Of a DNA stretch of 64,000 nucleotides, positions 27,964 to 36,467 are shown piece by piece. The notes under the pieces are model-generated. The model made no database searches and was not told where the DNA came from. It saw only the letters and a list, made by a program, of their open reading frames with translations. The stretch spans positions 434,001 to 498,000 of the forward strand of contig NZ_CP133671.1 of the NCBI RefSeq assembly GCF_031326345.1. The letters run 5' to 3'. Each line of letters begins with the position of its first letter. Positions within the stretch are counted from its first letter, which is position 1. A program made the translations under genes and the position numbers. The DNA is from Aureispira sp. CCB-E. GTDB taxonomy: Bacteria > Bacteroidota > Bacteroidia > Chitinophagales > Saprospiraceae.

Positions 27964-28956
27964 TTAGGTCTGTATTAATTGATTTAAAAAATGACTTTCA
28001 GCCTGTTTTAAGTCCAAAGAAGGCACTTTTGTTTTAATTTTTTGAATATTTTTTAATTGTTGCTGCACAAATTTTTGATGACTACTAGAGCTTGGATTAA
28101 AAGATTTGTGTTGTATGGCTTTGTGCAACTTATAAATATTTTTCCTTAAAGACGCTTCTTCTGGTGCTAAATAACTTTGAGCAAATGCTTCCCAAATGTA
28201 CTCAATGGCCAAAGAACTAGGATGGATTAAGTCATCAGTATAATAACGATAATCTCGCAAGTCATCCATCATAATTTCATAGGCAGGAAAATAATGTATA
28301 AAACGTGCTTTCTGTACCATTTCTTGTACAGCCAATAACAACGTTGATTTGCTTATTTGGTTTTCGGTAAAACCATCTTTTAAATGTCGGATAGGACTGA
28401 CAGTAAGAATGATATTAAGGTCTGGTGTGTTTTCTTTTAGATATTCTAACAAAGGACCTAAGCTGCTTACAATTTCGTCAACAGTTAAGCGTCTTCTTTT
28501 GAATCTATTGGCAGGAAACTTATGGCAATTGCTCACCACTTTTTGAGTTTTTCTAAGCTCGTAAACCCAAGCTGTACCCAAAGTTATAAGTAAGGTGTTG
28601 CTTCTTTTTAAGCGAGTTCTTGCTTTTATTAATTCGATGTTAATCCGTTCAAGTGTTTCCTCAATTGTGGTTGATGAAAATGAGCTGTGATGTTGAAAAC
28701 TATTCCAAAGACCATTGTGAAAGAACAAATCCTCTTCTTGAAACTCATACTTGTTTAGAAGTAAGCCCAAACTATTGCGAATAGAAATGGGGTTGTATAG
28801 AGTGCCAAAAGGATTAATGGAAACATTATAGAAAATATTCTGCAACTTTTGAGCTATATTTTGAGCAAAACAAGAGCCAATGGATAACAAGTAATCTTGA
28901 TACTGTATCTTAAAAGCAGCAGGTTCTAATTCAATTGTTGTTTTATGTTTTATCAT
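27964..28956 (-). CDS. GSCFA-domain protein
   Basis: The 330-residue protein contains the family-defining SIGSCFAQNIAQKL near residue 26, followed by NPFGTLYNPISIRNSL and LLITLGTAWVYEL (about residue 122), then a conserved TVSPIRHLKDG. GSCFA proteins are related to SGNH/GDSL hydrolases; the Ser of GSCFA and a later DDLIHPSS segment (Asp and His near residue 240) suggest a hydrolase fold. No signal peptide is seen. The function of the family in Bacteroidota is not established. The C-terminal 70 residues are basic and helical. Confidence 0.85.
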   Translation of the reverse strand: MIKHKTTIELEPAAFKIQYQDYLLSIGSCFAQNIAQKLQNIFYNVSINPFGTLYNPISIRNSLGLLLNKYEFQEEDLFFHNGLWNSFQHHSSFSSTTIEETLERINIELIKARTRLKRSNTLLITLGTAWVYELRKTQKVVSNCHKFPANRFKRRRLTVDEIVSSLGPLLEYLKENTPDLNIILTVSPIRHLKDGFTENQISKSTLLLAVQEMVQKARFIHYFPAYEIMMDDLRDYRYYTDDLIHPSSLAIEYIWEAFAQSYLAPEEASLRKNIYKLHKAIQHKSFNPSSSSHQKFVQQQLKNIQKIKTKVPSLDLKQAESHFLNQLIQT

Positions 28957-29296
28957 TTTGTATAAAAACTAGCCATGCCCGAAACACATCGAATACCAAA
29001 CAGTAATACGATCAATAATCCACAAAGTATTAGGCGAATAAAATGTTGTTAAAAAAATCGATTGAACTAGCCCAACCAATTTAAAATTGTTTCTGTTTTA
29101 TAGAGTTATAAGCGAGTAGCTAGATAAGCAAAAAATGGCAGAACTATTAAATTATAAAAGCCTTTTGTTATCTTTGTGCGCATTTATTAAGTGTTTTGTT
29201 AGATGCTTTTAACATTTTAGAATATTTACAAGATAAGAATTCACACCATAATTTTGGAAAGGGACAAAGATAATCCCTATTTATACACATAGAAAA
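28957..29296 (+). promoter_or_regulatory. divergent intergenic region with a TATCTTTG box
   Basis: The 340-base region separates the divergent GSCFA and porin-family genes. A TAnnTTTG match (TATCTTTG, 29169-29176) lies about 120 bases before the porin start. No TTG lies 17-23 bases before it, so the assignment is tentative. I see no gene or stable hairpin here. Confidence 0.3.
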
Positions 29297-30265
29297 ATGA
29301 ACATGAATTTTATTAAGACAATACAGGTGAGTGTATTGGTAATCTGCTTTTTGGCAGGTTATACAACACAAGCACAAGACTTATTTAAACCCAAATTTGG
29401 TTTGAGGGCAGGAGCAAGTTTTGCAACAATGTTTGGTCCCAAAGAGAATGGAGTAGACGAAACCAATAAATTAACTGTTCGAGTTTCGGCAGGAGGGACG
29501 GTTAAGTTGCCCTTGCATGAGCGTTTTGGATTGGCTGCCGAAGTAGTTTTTGTGCAGAAGGGAACCTACTATAGTGCATCCGCCGAAAATTCTTTCTTGA
29601 AACTACCTGCTTACGGAACAGAGCAAGCCTTGATTTATGGTTACAATAAAATAGGGAGTAGCTATGAAAAAAGAACGGATAAAAACTATAAGCGTCGTGT
29701 CGGTATGAATATTATCAATGCGTATATAGAAGTTCCTGTCATGTTTTACTTCGAGGCATTAGACGATCGATTGCAATTTGACGTAGGGGCTGGAATAGGT
29801 TTCTTAATTGATTCAAAAGCATTGGGAACAATCAAGTTTGGTGATGCTGATATTTTAAATGCAGATAATCCAGACATTTCTCAATTTATAGAAATGGACT
29901 TGGATTATAAAATGATCAAGGACGAAATTGGTGCTGTGTATGACAATACAGCAAAGTCTGCCAAAATTGATGGTACAACACGTTATTATCCTAGAGGACC
30001 AAGTGCCTATTACTTTACAGATGTAGAAGACAAAGCTAACGAACATATATTTAAGACAGTTGACTTAACTCTTCAAGCTGGTGTTTCTTATTACTTCACG
30101 CCAGGTCTTCGATTAGGACTAAGATTTAGTTATAGTTTATTAGATATTACGACCAACAAATACGACTACTCTCTAAAAGATTTGAATAGTGATGGTTCGT
30201 ATATTCAGAGAAATGATATTGATGGAAATCTAGGGTTTCAACTATTTGTCGGGTTACAATTTTAA
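29297..30265 (+). CDS. porin-family outer-membrane beta-barrel protein (PorT-like)
   Basis: The 322-residue protein has a signal peptide to about residue 26 (TTQAQ). Alternating strand patterns follow (KFGLRAGASFATMFG, FGLAAEVVFVQKGTYYS, VGAGIGFLID) and a C-terminal GLRLGLRFSYSLLD and GFQLFVGLQF, ending in the aromatic Phe that marks barrel substrates. This is the OMP_b-brl_2/PorT-like type of small barrel that is frequent in Bacteroidota. A long middle loop (about residues 185-245) is charged and may face outward. A function cannot be assigned. A strong terminator follows. Confidence 0.85.
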   Translation: MNMNFIKTIQVSVLVICFLAGYTTQAQDLFKPKFGLRAGASFATMFGPKENGVDETNKLTVRVSAGGTVKLPLHERFGLAAEVVFVQKGTYYSASAENSFLKLPAYGTEQALIYGYNKIGSSYEKRTDKNYKRRVGMNIINAYIEVPVMFYFEALDDRLQFDVGAGIGFLIDSKALGTIKFGDADILNADNPDISQFIEMDLDYKMIKDEIGAVYDNTAKSAKIDGTTRYYPRGPSAYYFTDVEDKANEHIFKTVDLTLQAGVSYYFTPGLRLGLRFSYSLLDITTNKYDYSLKDLNSDGSYIQRNDIDGNLGFQLFVGLQF

Positions 30266-30290
30266 ATTGTATTTCTATTCCCACTTTTGC

Positions 30291-30321
30291 AAAGCCAATG
30301 AGAAACGCTCTCATTGGCTTT
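30291..30321 (+). terminator. terminator of the porin-family gene
   Basis: Arms 30291-30303 and 30309-30321 form a perfect 13-bp stem with a 5-base loop, with T-rich sequence following. It starts 26 bases past the stop. The rest of the gap to 30583 is A+T-rich without a visible gene. Confidence 0.85.
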
Positions 30322-30583
30322 GTTGTTTGGTGATGTTCTTAGAGATAGGTGTGTTCAATTGATTATTAGATGTTGTTGGTGGATTTCTAGTGTTAGTTGG
30401 TTGGTATATAGTTGGTTATGAGGTTATTGGAAACTGTAGGTAAAAAGGTACAGAAATAACCCAAACTTAAAAAATGTAAAAATAAGGAGAAATTATATAT
30501 TTAAAGGCTAATAAACCAAGGAGAAAAATGAATTTTGCCATCTTTTTTTGAACAAAAAACTCAAAACTTTGTTTATGTTAATG

Positions 30584-30591
30584 TACTTTTG
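30584..30591 (+). promoter_or_regulatory. candidate -7 box for the lysine-rich coiled-coil gene
   Basis: TACTTTTG matches TAnnTTTG and lies 46 bases before the ATG at 30637. It falls within the reading frame that would start at a TTG at 30535, which argues for the shorter protein. Confidence 0.45.
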
Positions 30592-30636
30592 CGAGACCAA
30601 AATCAATTAATTATTAAAGAAAAACAGAAACAATCA

Positions 30637-31305
30637 ATGTTGAAAAAATTAAAAAAGACACTAAGCAAGGAAATTAAGAGTCGTTATGAAAAGATGGAGA
30701 GTCGCTATTTGGGACTTGAAAATCGAATTTATACTACTATCGAAGATCGATTAACGCTTTTAGAATCTAAATTTGATGAGTTGAGTGTTTTGATCAAAGA
30801 AGAGGTTCGCAATCGCAAGGAACGTAACGAAGACAAAATCGAAGAAATTGAAGCTGATTTGGAAGAAGAAGGAGTAGCATTTTCAGAAACTGTTGAGGAA
30901 GTTAAAGAGATCATTGATGAAACTATTAAAGATACTAAAGAGAAGGTCAAGGGGGCTAAGAAAACGGTTGATGTAAAAGTGAAAGAGGCAAAGGAAATGG
31001 TTAGTAGCAAGCTGAAGAAGGGAAAGAAAGTAAAAGAAAAAGTGGAAAAGAAAGTTGACAAAAAAGTCAAAAAAGCAGCAGGAAAGGTAAAAGAAGTTGC
31101 AGAACAATTGGAGAATGATGACTTAACAGTGTTAAAAGGTCTTGGAGAAAAAATGGCCGAAAAACTAAAAGCTGAAGGCATTACAACATTCCAGCAGTTG
31201 GCAGATTTGAAGCAAGTTGATATTGTCAACTTAGATAAAAAAATCAAAAGCTTTGCCGCTCGTTGTGTTCGTTATGAATGGAGAAAACAAGCTAGTGAAC
31301 AATAA
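30637..31305 (+). CDS. lysine-rich coiled-coil protein with C-terminal helix-hairpin-helix domain
   Basis: The 222-residue protein begins MLKKLKKTLSKEI and has a coiled-coil region (about residues 10-85) and an acidic stretch. A long Lys-Glu-Val run follows (about 95-160; KKVKEKVEKKVDKKVKKAAGKVKEV), like histone H1-type tails. The last 60 residues (DDLTVLKGLGEKMAEKLKAEG, TFQQLADL) form a helix-hairpin-helix of the type found at the end of some Bacteroidota L21-like and DUF4332 proteins. It probably binds nucleic acid or organises the nucleoid (inference). No signal peptide is seen. The ATG at 30637 was preferred to the TTG at 30535 because a promoter box lies between them. Confidence 0.72.
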   Translation: MLKKLKKTLSKEIKSRYEKMESRYLGLENRIYTTIEDRLTLLESKFDELSVLIKEEVRNRKERNEDKIEEIEADLEEEGVAFSETVEEVKEIIDETIKDTKEKVKGAKKTVDVKVKEAKEMVSSKLKKGKKVKEKVEKKVDKKVKKAAGKVKEVAEQLENDDLTVLKGLGEKMAEKLKAEGITTFQQLADLKQVDIVNLDKKIKSFAARCVRYEWRKQASEQ

Positions 31306-31343
31306 GTATAGCAATTAATCAAAAGATTAGGCAAATTATTGAG

Positions 31344-31378
31344 AATCACTCTGGAATTTTATTCTAGAGTGATTTTTT
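31344..31378. terminator. terminator between two convergent genes
   Basis: Arms 31344-31356 and 31362-31374 form a 13-bp stem with one wobble pair. It has T runs on both outer sides and serves the lysine-rich gene and the convergent CHAT gene, whose stop lies three bases away. Confidence 0.85.
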
Positions 31379-31380
31379 GT

Positions 31381-34300
31381 TCAATGTCTTTCTGATTTTT
31401 GAAATACTTTAAAAAGTAATAAAAGGAGTAAGATAGAAAGGCTTATAATTCCAATTAAAAAACTCCAAGAACGTTTTTTTTCAATAGGACTAGCATTCCC
31501 AATAGAAATAAAACTTGCCCAGTAAGTAGGATGTCCCGATATTTCATCTGTTTTGGATAAGAATGTTAGTTTGGCTTGTTGCAAAGCAGCAGGTTTGTTC
31601 ATTCCTATAGCTAAATTAGAGTAGAAAGTTTCGATAAGAGCAGCGCTAGTAAAGTCATTGACCTCCCAAAGTGTTGTGACAACGCTTGGGGCACCAGCAT
31701 ACAAAAATGCCCGTGCTAGACTCAAAACACCCTCTCCTCGAATAGCTTTACCGAATCCAGTCTCGCAAGCACTAAGAACGACCAAGTCGGCATTTAGCGC
31801 TAAATTGTGAATTTCGTAAGCATAGAGAGCGGCATTGTCTTTATTACTTGTATCTGAGGAAGCAAAAGAAAGCATGGAGCGCATAGGATGTTCCATGTTG
31901 ACAATTCCATGTGTCGCTAAGTGGATGATACTGAATTTATTAGAAACTCTTTTAAATAAGTACTTATTGGCCTCTTCTCCATAATAATACTCTCCATCAA
32001 AAATAGCTTTAATAGCATTCAACTCTTTTTGAGTCCAAGGCAAACTATCTTGATTAGTGGCAAACTGAATAGATGGCGCAAACCCTAAACATTTTCCATT
32101 GTTTTGACCTTGTTTGTCCTGTGTATTATTGATCCATAGTGTCGATGAATAATTATAGTTAATACTGTATCTATTTAGGATAAAAGCTAATTCTTTGTAG
32201 TCTCTATCTTGCATTTTGTGTTCTTCTGGACGCTTTTCTATCAAGACCTCAAAAGGAATATAATTGAGCATTCCATCTGGGATAATCGTGATTTCTTCAA
32301 CAAGATCGGTAGGTGAAATGAGTGGTGCAAAAAACTCTAAGTAGAATTTATGCGAAGCAGCAATTAGCGCTTGATAAGCCCATTGTGGATGCTCTCCAAT
32401 CATGTCATAGTTAGTTAAAGCACTTCTTAAATTGTATACCAGTTGCTCATAATTTTGAGGAATGAGAATTTGGAAAAACTCTTTTTTGTGAGGTGCAATC
32501 TTAAAAACATAAATGTATTCATCTCCTACAAAATATTCTAAGAGTACGTGTTTGGGTTGGAGTAATTGAGATTGAACTTCATCCGTAGATGTAATTTTAG
32601 CTTCGTATTTTAAACGATAGTAGGTTGGGTATTGGCGTTCCAATTCAAAAATCAGAGAATCATAAGATTGTTTTGTTTTTAGATAAGCTTTGTCAAATTC
32701 TTGATTATCTTTCGCATTTCTATTCTTATAATTAGAATAATAAGCGAGTTGATTGCGCAACGTAGATTCTAACTCTAATAATTGAGGAGGGATATTGCTA
32801 CTACCACGAGCAAGATTATTTTGTAACCCCTGAAGCAGGGCAAATGTTTTACTGTATTCTGTCACTTCAAAAGCTTGATCCAAATATTTTGCGTCTTCAC
32901 TTTGTTGATACATAAGATATAGGGCAGTAATCGCACCCTCGTAAACGGGGAGAGAATATTTCTTAAGTTCTTGTCGAGCTTGTATCGAGCTAAAATTGTT
33001 TCGTAATGAGTTAATAACCTCAATCCCTTGGCGATAAGTTTCAATAGCAAACTTTAGATCTTTAATACGATGTCTTTCTCTATAGAGTTGCTGAATTAGT
33101 TTGGCTTTTTGCTCTAAAGCACCAAGCCATGCAATATTACGAGACAAATCTTGAGTAGAAGGATTGGTATAAATATTAATTGTTTGGTCGTACAAACTAG
33201 GGCAAACTGTTGCAAGTGCTCTTTGGATGTACAAAAGTGCTTGCCTATATTCTTTAGCTCTATGATAAAAATCAGCCAATCCCATATAGCTGCTATAGAG
33301 TTGTTGTTCAAGTGTTCTATTACGATTTTCTTTGTCAATCGAAAAATCTAATTGTTGAGAATTCGAGCGTTGGTTAACCCTTGATTCATTAATTAAGTAT
33401 GCCTCATCTTGTTTGGTTTCTAACGCTTTCATCAAATAACTAAATTCCTTGTCAGGAAATTCTTGCAAACGATAAATATTGGCTATTTTTTCATAAATAT
33501 TCGTAACAGAATAATGGGTTAAGCCCAATTGTTGCTGATTGATTTTTAATGCTTTTTGATAAAAAAACAACGTAGAATCATACGCTTTTTGATTGAGGTA
33601 ATAATTTCCTATTTCTAAAAAAACAGGAGCGAGTTTTAGATGATTACGACCCAAATTTGTTTCATAGATTTTTCTAGATTGTTTGAGTTGCTCCAATTCA
33701 TTATTGCTTTCTTTTAACGTTCGAAAACAAAGTGCCAAGGCCAACCGCACTTCGGCAATTTCTAAACTTTCTTTGTGTTTTAGTTTTTCAAATATCAGCA
33801 GAGCATATTCATAATAAGATAAAGCTTTTGCCAAAGAACCATTGTTTCTATAACGATTGGCCAAGAGATAGTAGCTCTTAGCCACTTCTACGTGTTCTGC
33901 TCCTAAGACATTGAGTTGAATTTTGAGTGCTTTTTCAAGGCATTTTAATTCTCGATCATAGATGTTCATGACTCGATAATAAATGGCAATATCAATATAA
34001 GAAGAGGCAATTTGCAGATGGTTGTTATCAAATAATGTATTGCGGATTTCAAATGTTTTTTGATGATAGGACAGTCCTTTGTGATAATCCTTTTGTGTTT
34101 CATAAAAGAAATTGCCAATCGCTTGATAGGTATTTGCTGTTTGATAGTGCATTTTTCCAATTGTCTGCAATTGAATATCGAGCGCTTTATTTAGATATTC
34201 TAATTCTTTTTGAATTGGTGTACCATCTATATTAATATGGACAAAATCTTTGTTAGAAAAACCACGATAACAACGACCTATGTAGTAATAAGAAAGAGCA

Positions 34301-34830
34301 ACTTTTTGATGTATGTCACCGTGTAGATTTTTGCGAATTTTAAGTGCTGCTTCGTGATACTCCAAAGCTTTTTTGTAGTGAATCTTGGTTTCTACTCCTC
34401 TATCAGTTCTTAGAGTCGTAGAAATACTACTGTAGTAACGTCCCAACCCTTCATAAGCGTCTGCAATTAGGTTACTATCTATTTCAAAACTAGGGTCGAT
34501 ACTTTTTATTTCTGCAAGTTGTTGTAGTGCTTTTTCAAAGCCTTTGTTCTTTGCTTCCTCATAGAGTGCCAACTCAATATAAATGTTTCCAATACCATTG
34601 TAACAAATAGCATAGTAAGCAGGTAAGTTATTGTTTCGATAAAGGCGTGCAGCAAATTGGTAGGATTCCTTTGCTTCTACATATTGCATTTCTGCATAAT
34701 ACTTTTCGGCATCTAGGATATGTTTGTAAGCACGGGCTAATGTTTGCTCTACATCAGACTGAGCATAACCAACAGACAAGCAACCACTGAGGAATAAAAA
34801 GAGAATGCTTATGTATATTAGACGATTCAT
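31381..34830 (-). CDS. TPR-CHAT protein: secreted/anchored caspase-like protease homolog
   Basis: This 1149-residue protein has a signal peptide to about residue 23 (SVGYAQ). About 14 TPR-like repeats (residues about 30-600) follow, for example ALEYHEAALKIRKNLHG and ALSYYEYALLIFEKL. A helical linker leads to a CHAT domain (about residues 790-1105). The CHAT dyad is present: His in IIHLATHGIVN (about residue 973) and Cys in VVLSACETGFG (about residue 1021). CHAT is a clan-CD caspase-like peptidase fold whose TPR partner usually senses a signal. A single hydrophobic helix (FLIGIISLSILLLLLLF) and a short basic tail close the protein. The signal peptide and the C-terminal helix place the body outside the cytoplasm (inference). 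Confidence 0.88.
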   Translation of the reverse strand: MNRLIYISILFLFLSGCLSVGYAQSDVEQTLARAYKHILDAEKYYAEMQYVEAKESYQFAARLYRNNNLPAYYAICYNGIGNIYIELALYEEAKNKGFEKALQQLAEIKSIDPSFEIDSNLIADAYEGLGRYYSSISTTLRTDRGVETKIHYKKALEYHEAALKIRKNLHGDIHQKVALSYYYIGRCYRGFSNKDFVHINIDGTPIQKELEYLNKALDIQLQTIGKMHYQTANTYQAIGNFFYETQKDYHKGLSYHQKTFEIRNTLFDNNHLQIASSYIDIAIYYRVMNIYDRELKCLEKALKIQLNVLGAEHVEVAKSYYLLANRYRNNGSLAKALSYYEYALLIFEKLKHKESLEIAEVRLALALCFRTLKESNNELEQLKQSRKIYETNLGRNHLKLAPVFLEIGNYYLNQKAYDSTLFFYQKALKINQQQLGLTHYSVTNIYEKIANIYRLQEFPDKEFSYLMKALETKQDEAYLINESRVNQRSNSQQLDFSIDKENRNRTLEQQLYSSYMGLADFYHRAKEYRQALLYIQRALATVCPSLYDQTINIYTNPSTQDLSRNIAWLGALEQKAKLIQQLYRERHRIKDLKFAIETYRQGIEVINSLRNNFSSIQARQELKKYSLPVYEGAITALYLMYQQSEDAKYLDQAFEVTEYSKTFALLQGLQNNLARGSSNIPPQLLELESTLRNQLAYYSNYKNRNAKDNQEFDKAYLKTKQSYDSLIFELERQYPTYYRLKYEAKITSTDEVQSQLLQPKHVLLEYFVGDEYIYVFKIAPHKKEFFQILIPQNYEQLVYNLRSALTNYDMIGEHPQWAYQALIAASHKFYLEFFAPLISPTDLVEEITIIPDGMLNYIPFEVLIEKRPEEHKMQDRDYKELAFILNRYSINYNYSSTLWINNTQDKQGQNNGKCLGFAPSIQFATNQDSLPWTQKELNAIKAIFDGEYYYGEEANKYLFKRVSNKFSIIHLATHGIVNMEHPMRSMLSFASSDTSNKDNAALYAYEIHNLALNADLVVLSACETGFGKAIRGEGVLSLARAFLYAGAPSVVTTLWEVNDFTSAALIETFYSNLAIGMNKPAALQQAKLTFLSKTDEISGHPTYWASFISIGNASPIEKKRSWSFLIGIISLSILLLLLLFKVFQKSERH

Positions 34831-35584
34831 TTCTTATTTTATAAGTCACATGGGCTAAAGTAATGAGGGAGGGGAAAACGTGAAAATAGACGTACGTGGT
34901 ACAAAACTAACAAAAACATTGTTTTTTTGTTTCAAAATTTGGTATTACACGCTTTTTATTTCTATTTTTAGAAATATCATACTTTTTCTTTGCAAGATTT
35001 TAAGTTTTTGGCAAAATATAAAAACTGAAAGGTACGCAAATAGTGTCAATATATCTAAGTATCAGACTATAAACCTATTCAATTAGTGGTTTTGAGTTGA
35101 ATGAATTGCTTTTTTTAAGTATGATTTTAAAGTTTTTTGAAGAAGAAAGATGCATCATATATACTATTATAGGGGATAAATCAGCCCTAAAGATTAAACT
35201 TTTTTACGTCAAAATTCTTTATCATATTAGCGAAGAAGCAAAAACAAACATTCTCAGAGAGGTTGTGTGGATTTTAATCATGCTAATAAATAAAAAATAC
35301 TAAGTAAGAGGTCAGAAAAAATAATAACAAAAAATGGAATTATTTTTTTGAACGATTACTTATATTGAATCATACAAATTTAGTCGTGATCTAATAGTAA
35401 TGCTTATTTGGAAGCTTGATTGAACACAAAGAATACTATTGGGGCGATGTATAGTTTTTGCTATGAGGCTAACTTTATTACTCCGTTTAAACCACAAAAT
35501 AGTTGTTCATGGAATAACCAACGGGGTATTTAAACTTCTAAGACTATTTTTTTTGAGACCCGATAAAAAAGATACATTTAACAC
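34831..35584 (-). promoter_or_regulatory. divergent gene-free region; promoter candidate for the CHAT gene
   Basis: This 750-base region is very A+T-rich. On the reverse strand a TTG (34935-34933) is followed after 23 bases by TAGTTTTG (34909-34902), 72 bases before the CHAT start. This fits TTG-N17-23-TAnnTTTG at the long limit. Short open frames near 34880 and 35097 look like chance. I see no gene or RNA structure that I can support. Confidence 0.45.
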
Positions 35585-36361
35585 ATGGGAAGACCAACTT
35601 TGAGATTATACGATGGCTTTAGCCATACCTCTCCACACTTAAAAGATGACGTAAAAGAATTACAAACTCTATTAAAAGGCTTGGGGTACCGAATTCGCCC
35701 TGATGGTGAATTTGGAGCTTATACAGAAAATGTTGTTCGCTTGTTTCAAGCTTCAAAAGGGCTCGGTGCCGATGGAATTGTAGGACCGTATACATGGTCT
35801 TTGTTACTTAAAAAGCCATCGCCTAAAAACCCATCAACAACGTTTCAAACATCTTATTCTAAATGGGATAGAACCTTACTACAACAATTAGAAGAGTTAA
35901 AAAAGTACGAATACACCGTCAAGAAAGTAGCTGAAAAATATGGTATTCCTCCATCAATTATTGCTGGTTTAGGTTCTCGTGAATCTCACTGGGGATTGGC
36001 ATTAACACCTCCTGGACCAGGAGGAACAGGGGATCATGGCCATGGACGAGGTTTGATGCAGGTCGATGATCGTTGGCATGTGCCGTTTATTCAATCGGGC
36101 AAATGGGCGGATGGAAGAGAAAATATTATATATGGTGGAGCTGTATTGAAGAACTGTATGTTGTATTTTGAGAAAAAAGCAGGCTGGGAGATGAGTTTTA
36201 AACTAATCAAAGCTGGAGTAGCAGGATATAATTGTGGTCCTAGACGTGCTTGGGATGGCTATAGAATGGGATATGGAGTAGATTATTATACGACAGGGAG
36301 AGACTATTCTAAAAATGTCATTGAGCGTGCTGGCTGGTTTCAGTTACACGGGTGGAAATAA
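35585..36361 (+). CDS. goose-type lysozyme with N-terminal peptidoglycan-binding domain, no signal peptide
   Basis: The 258-residue protein has a PG_binding_1 domain (about residues 18-75; LQTLLKGLGYRI, DGEFGAYTENVV, DGIVGPYTWSLL). A goose-type (GH23) lysozyme domain follows (about 105-250). The catalytic Glu133 is in SRESHWG and the conserved acidic residues are in TGDHGHGRGLMQVDDR (Asp150 and Asp161). It cuts peptidoglycan glycan strands. The start MGRPTLRLYDG has no hydrophobic segment, so the enzyme is not a standard Sec substrate. It may leave by lysis, by type VI secretion or by a contractile injection system (inference; none of these is encoded here). It stands alone with its own terminator. 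Confidence 0.85.
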   Translation: MGRPTLRLYDGFSHTSPHLKDDVKELQTLLKGLGYRIRPDGEFGAYTENVVRLFQASKGLGADGIVGPYTWSLLLKKPSPKNPSTTFQTSYSKWDRTLLQQLEELKKYEYTVKKVAEKYGIPPSIIAGLGSRESHWGLALTPPGPGGTGDHGHGRGLMQVDDRWHVPFIQSGKWADGRENIIYGGAVLKNCMLYFEKKAGWEMSFKLIKAGVAGYNCGPRRAWDGYRMGYGVDYYTTGRDYSKNVIERAGWFQLHGWK

Positions 36362-36426
36362 CTATTTGTTGCTGCTTATCAAGAGAAAAATAGATGCTAT
36401 AAGAATTTAGCTAAATTTATAACAAG

Positions 36427-36455
36427 AGAGCCATCATTTTCAAAATGATGGCTCT
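36427..36455. terminator. terminator between lysozyme and T9SS cargo genes
   Basis: Two 14-base arms (36427-36440 and 36442-36455) form a nearly unbroken hairpin followed by a T-rich run on the forward strand. It lies between the stops of the two convergent genes. Confidence 0.85.
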
Positions 36456-36467
36456 TATTTTATCCAC

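Noticed and set aside
30729-31247. 172-residue reverse frame, rich in Ser, Phe and Thr
   Set aside because: It is the complement of the Lys/Glu-rich gene at 30637-31305; its composition is explained by that gene.
34880-35303. Two short frames (about 68 codons each) in the gap between the CHAT and lysozyme genes
   Set aside because: Their composition is that of translated A+T-rich noncoding DNA (Phe, Ile, Lys-rich), and no promoter or terminator supports them.
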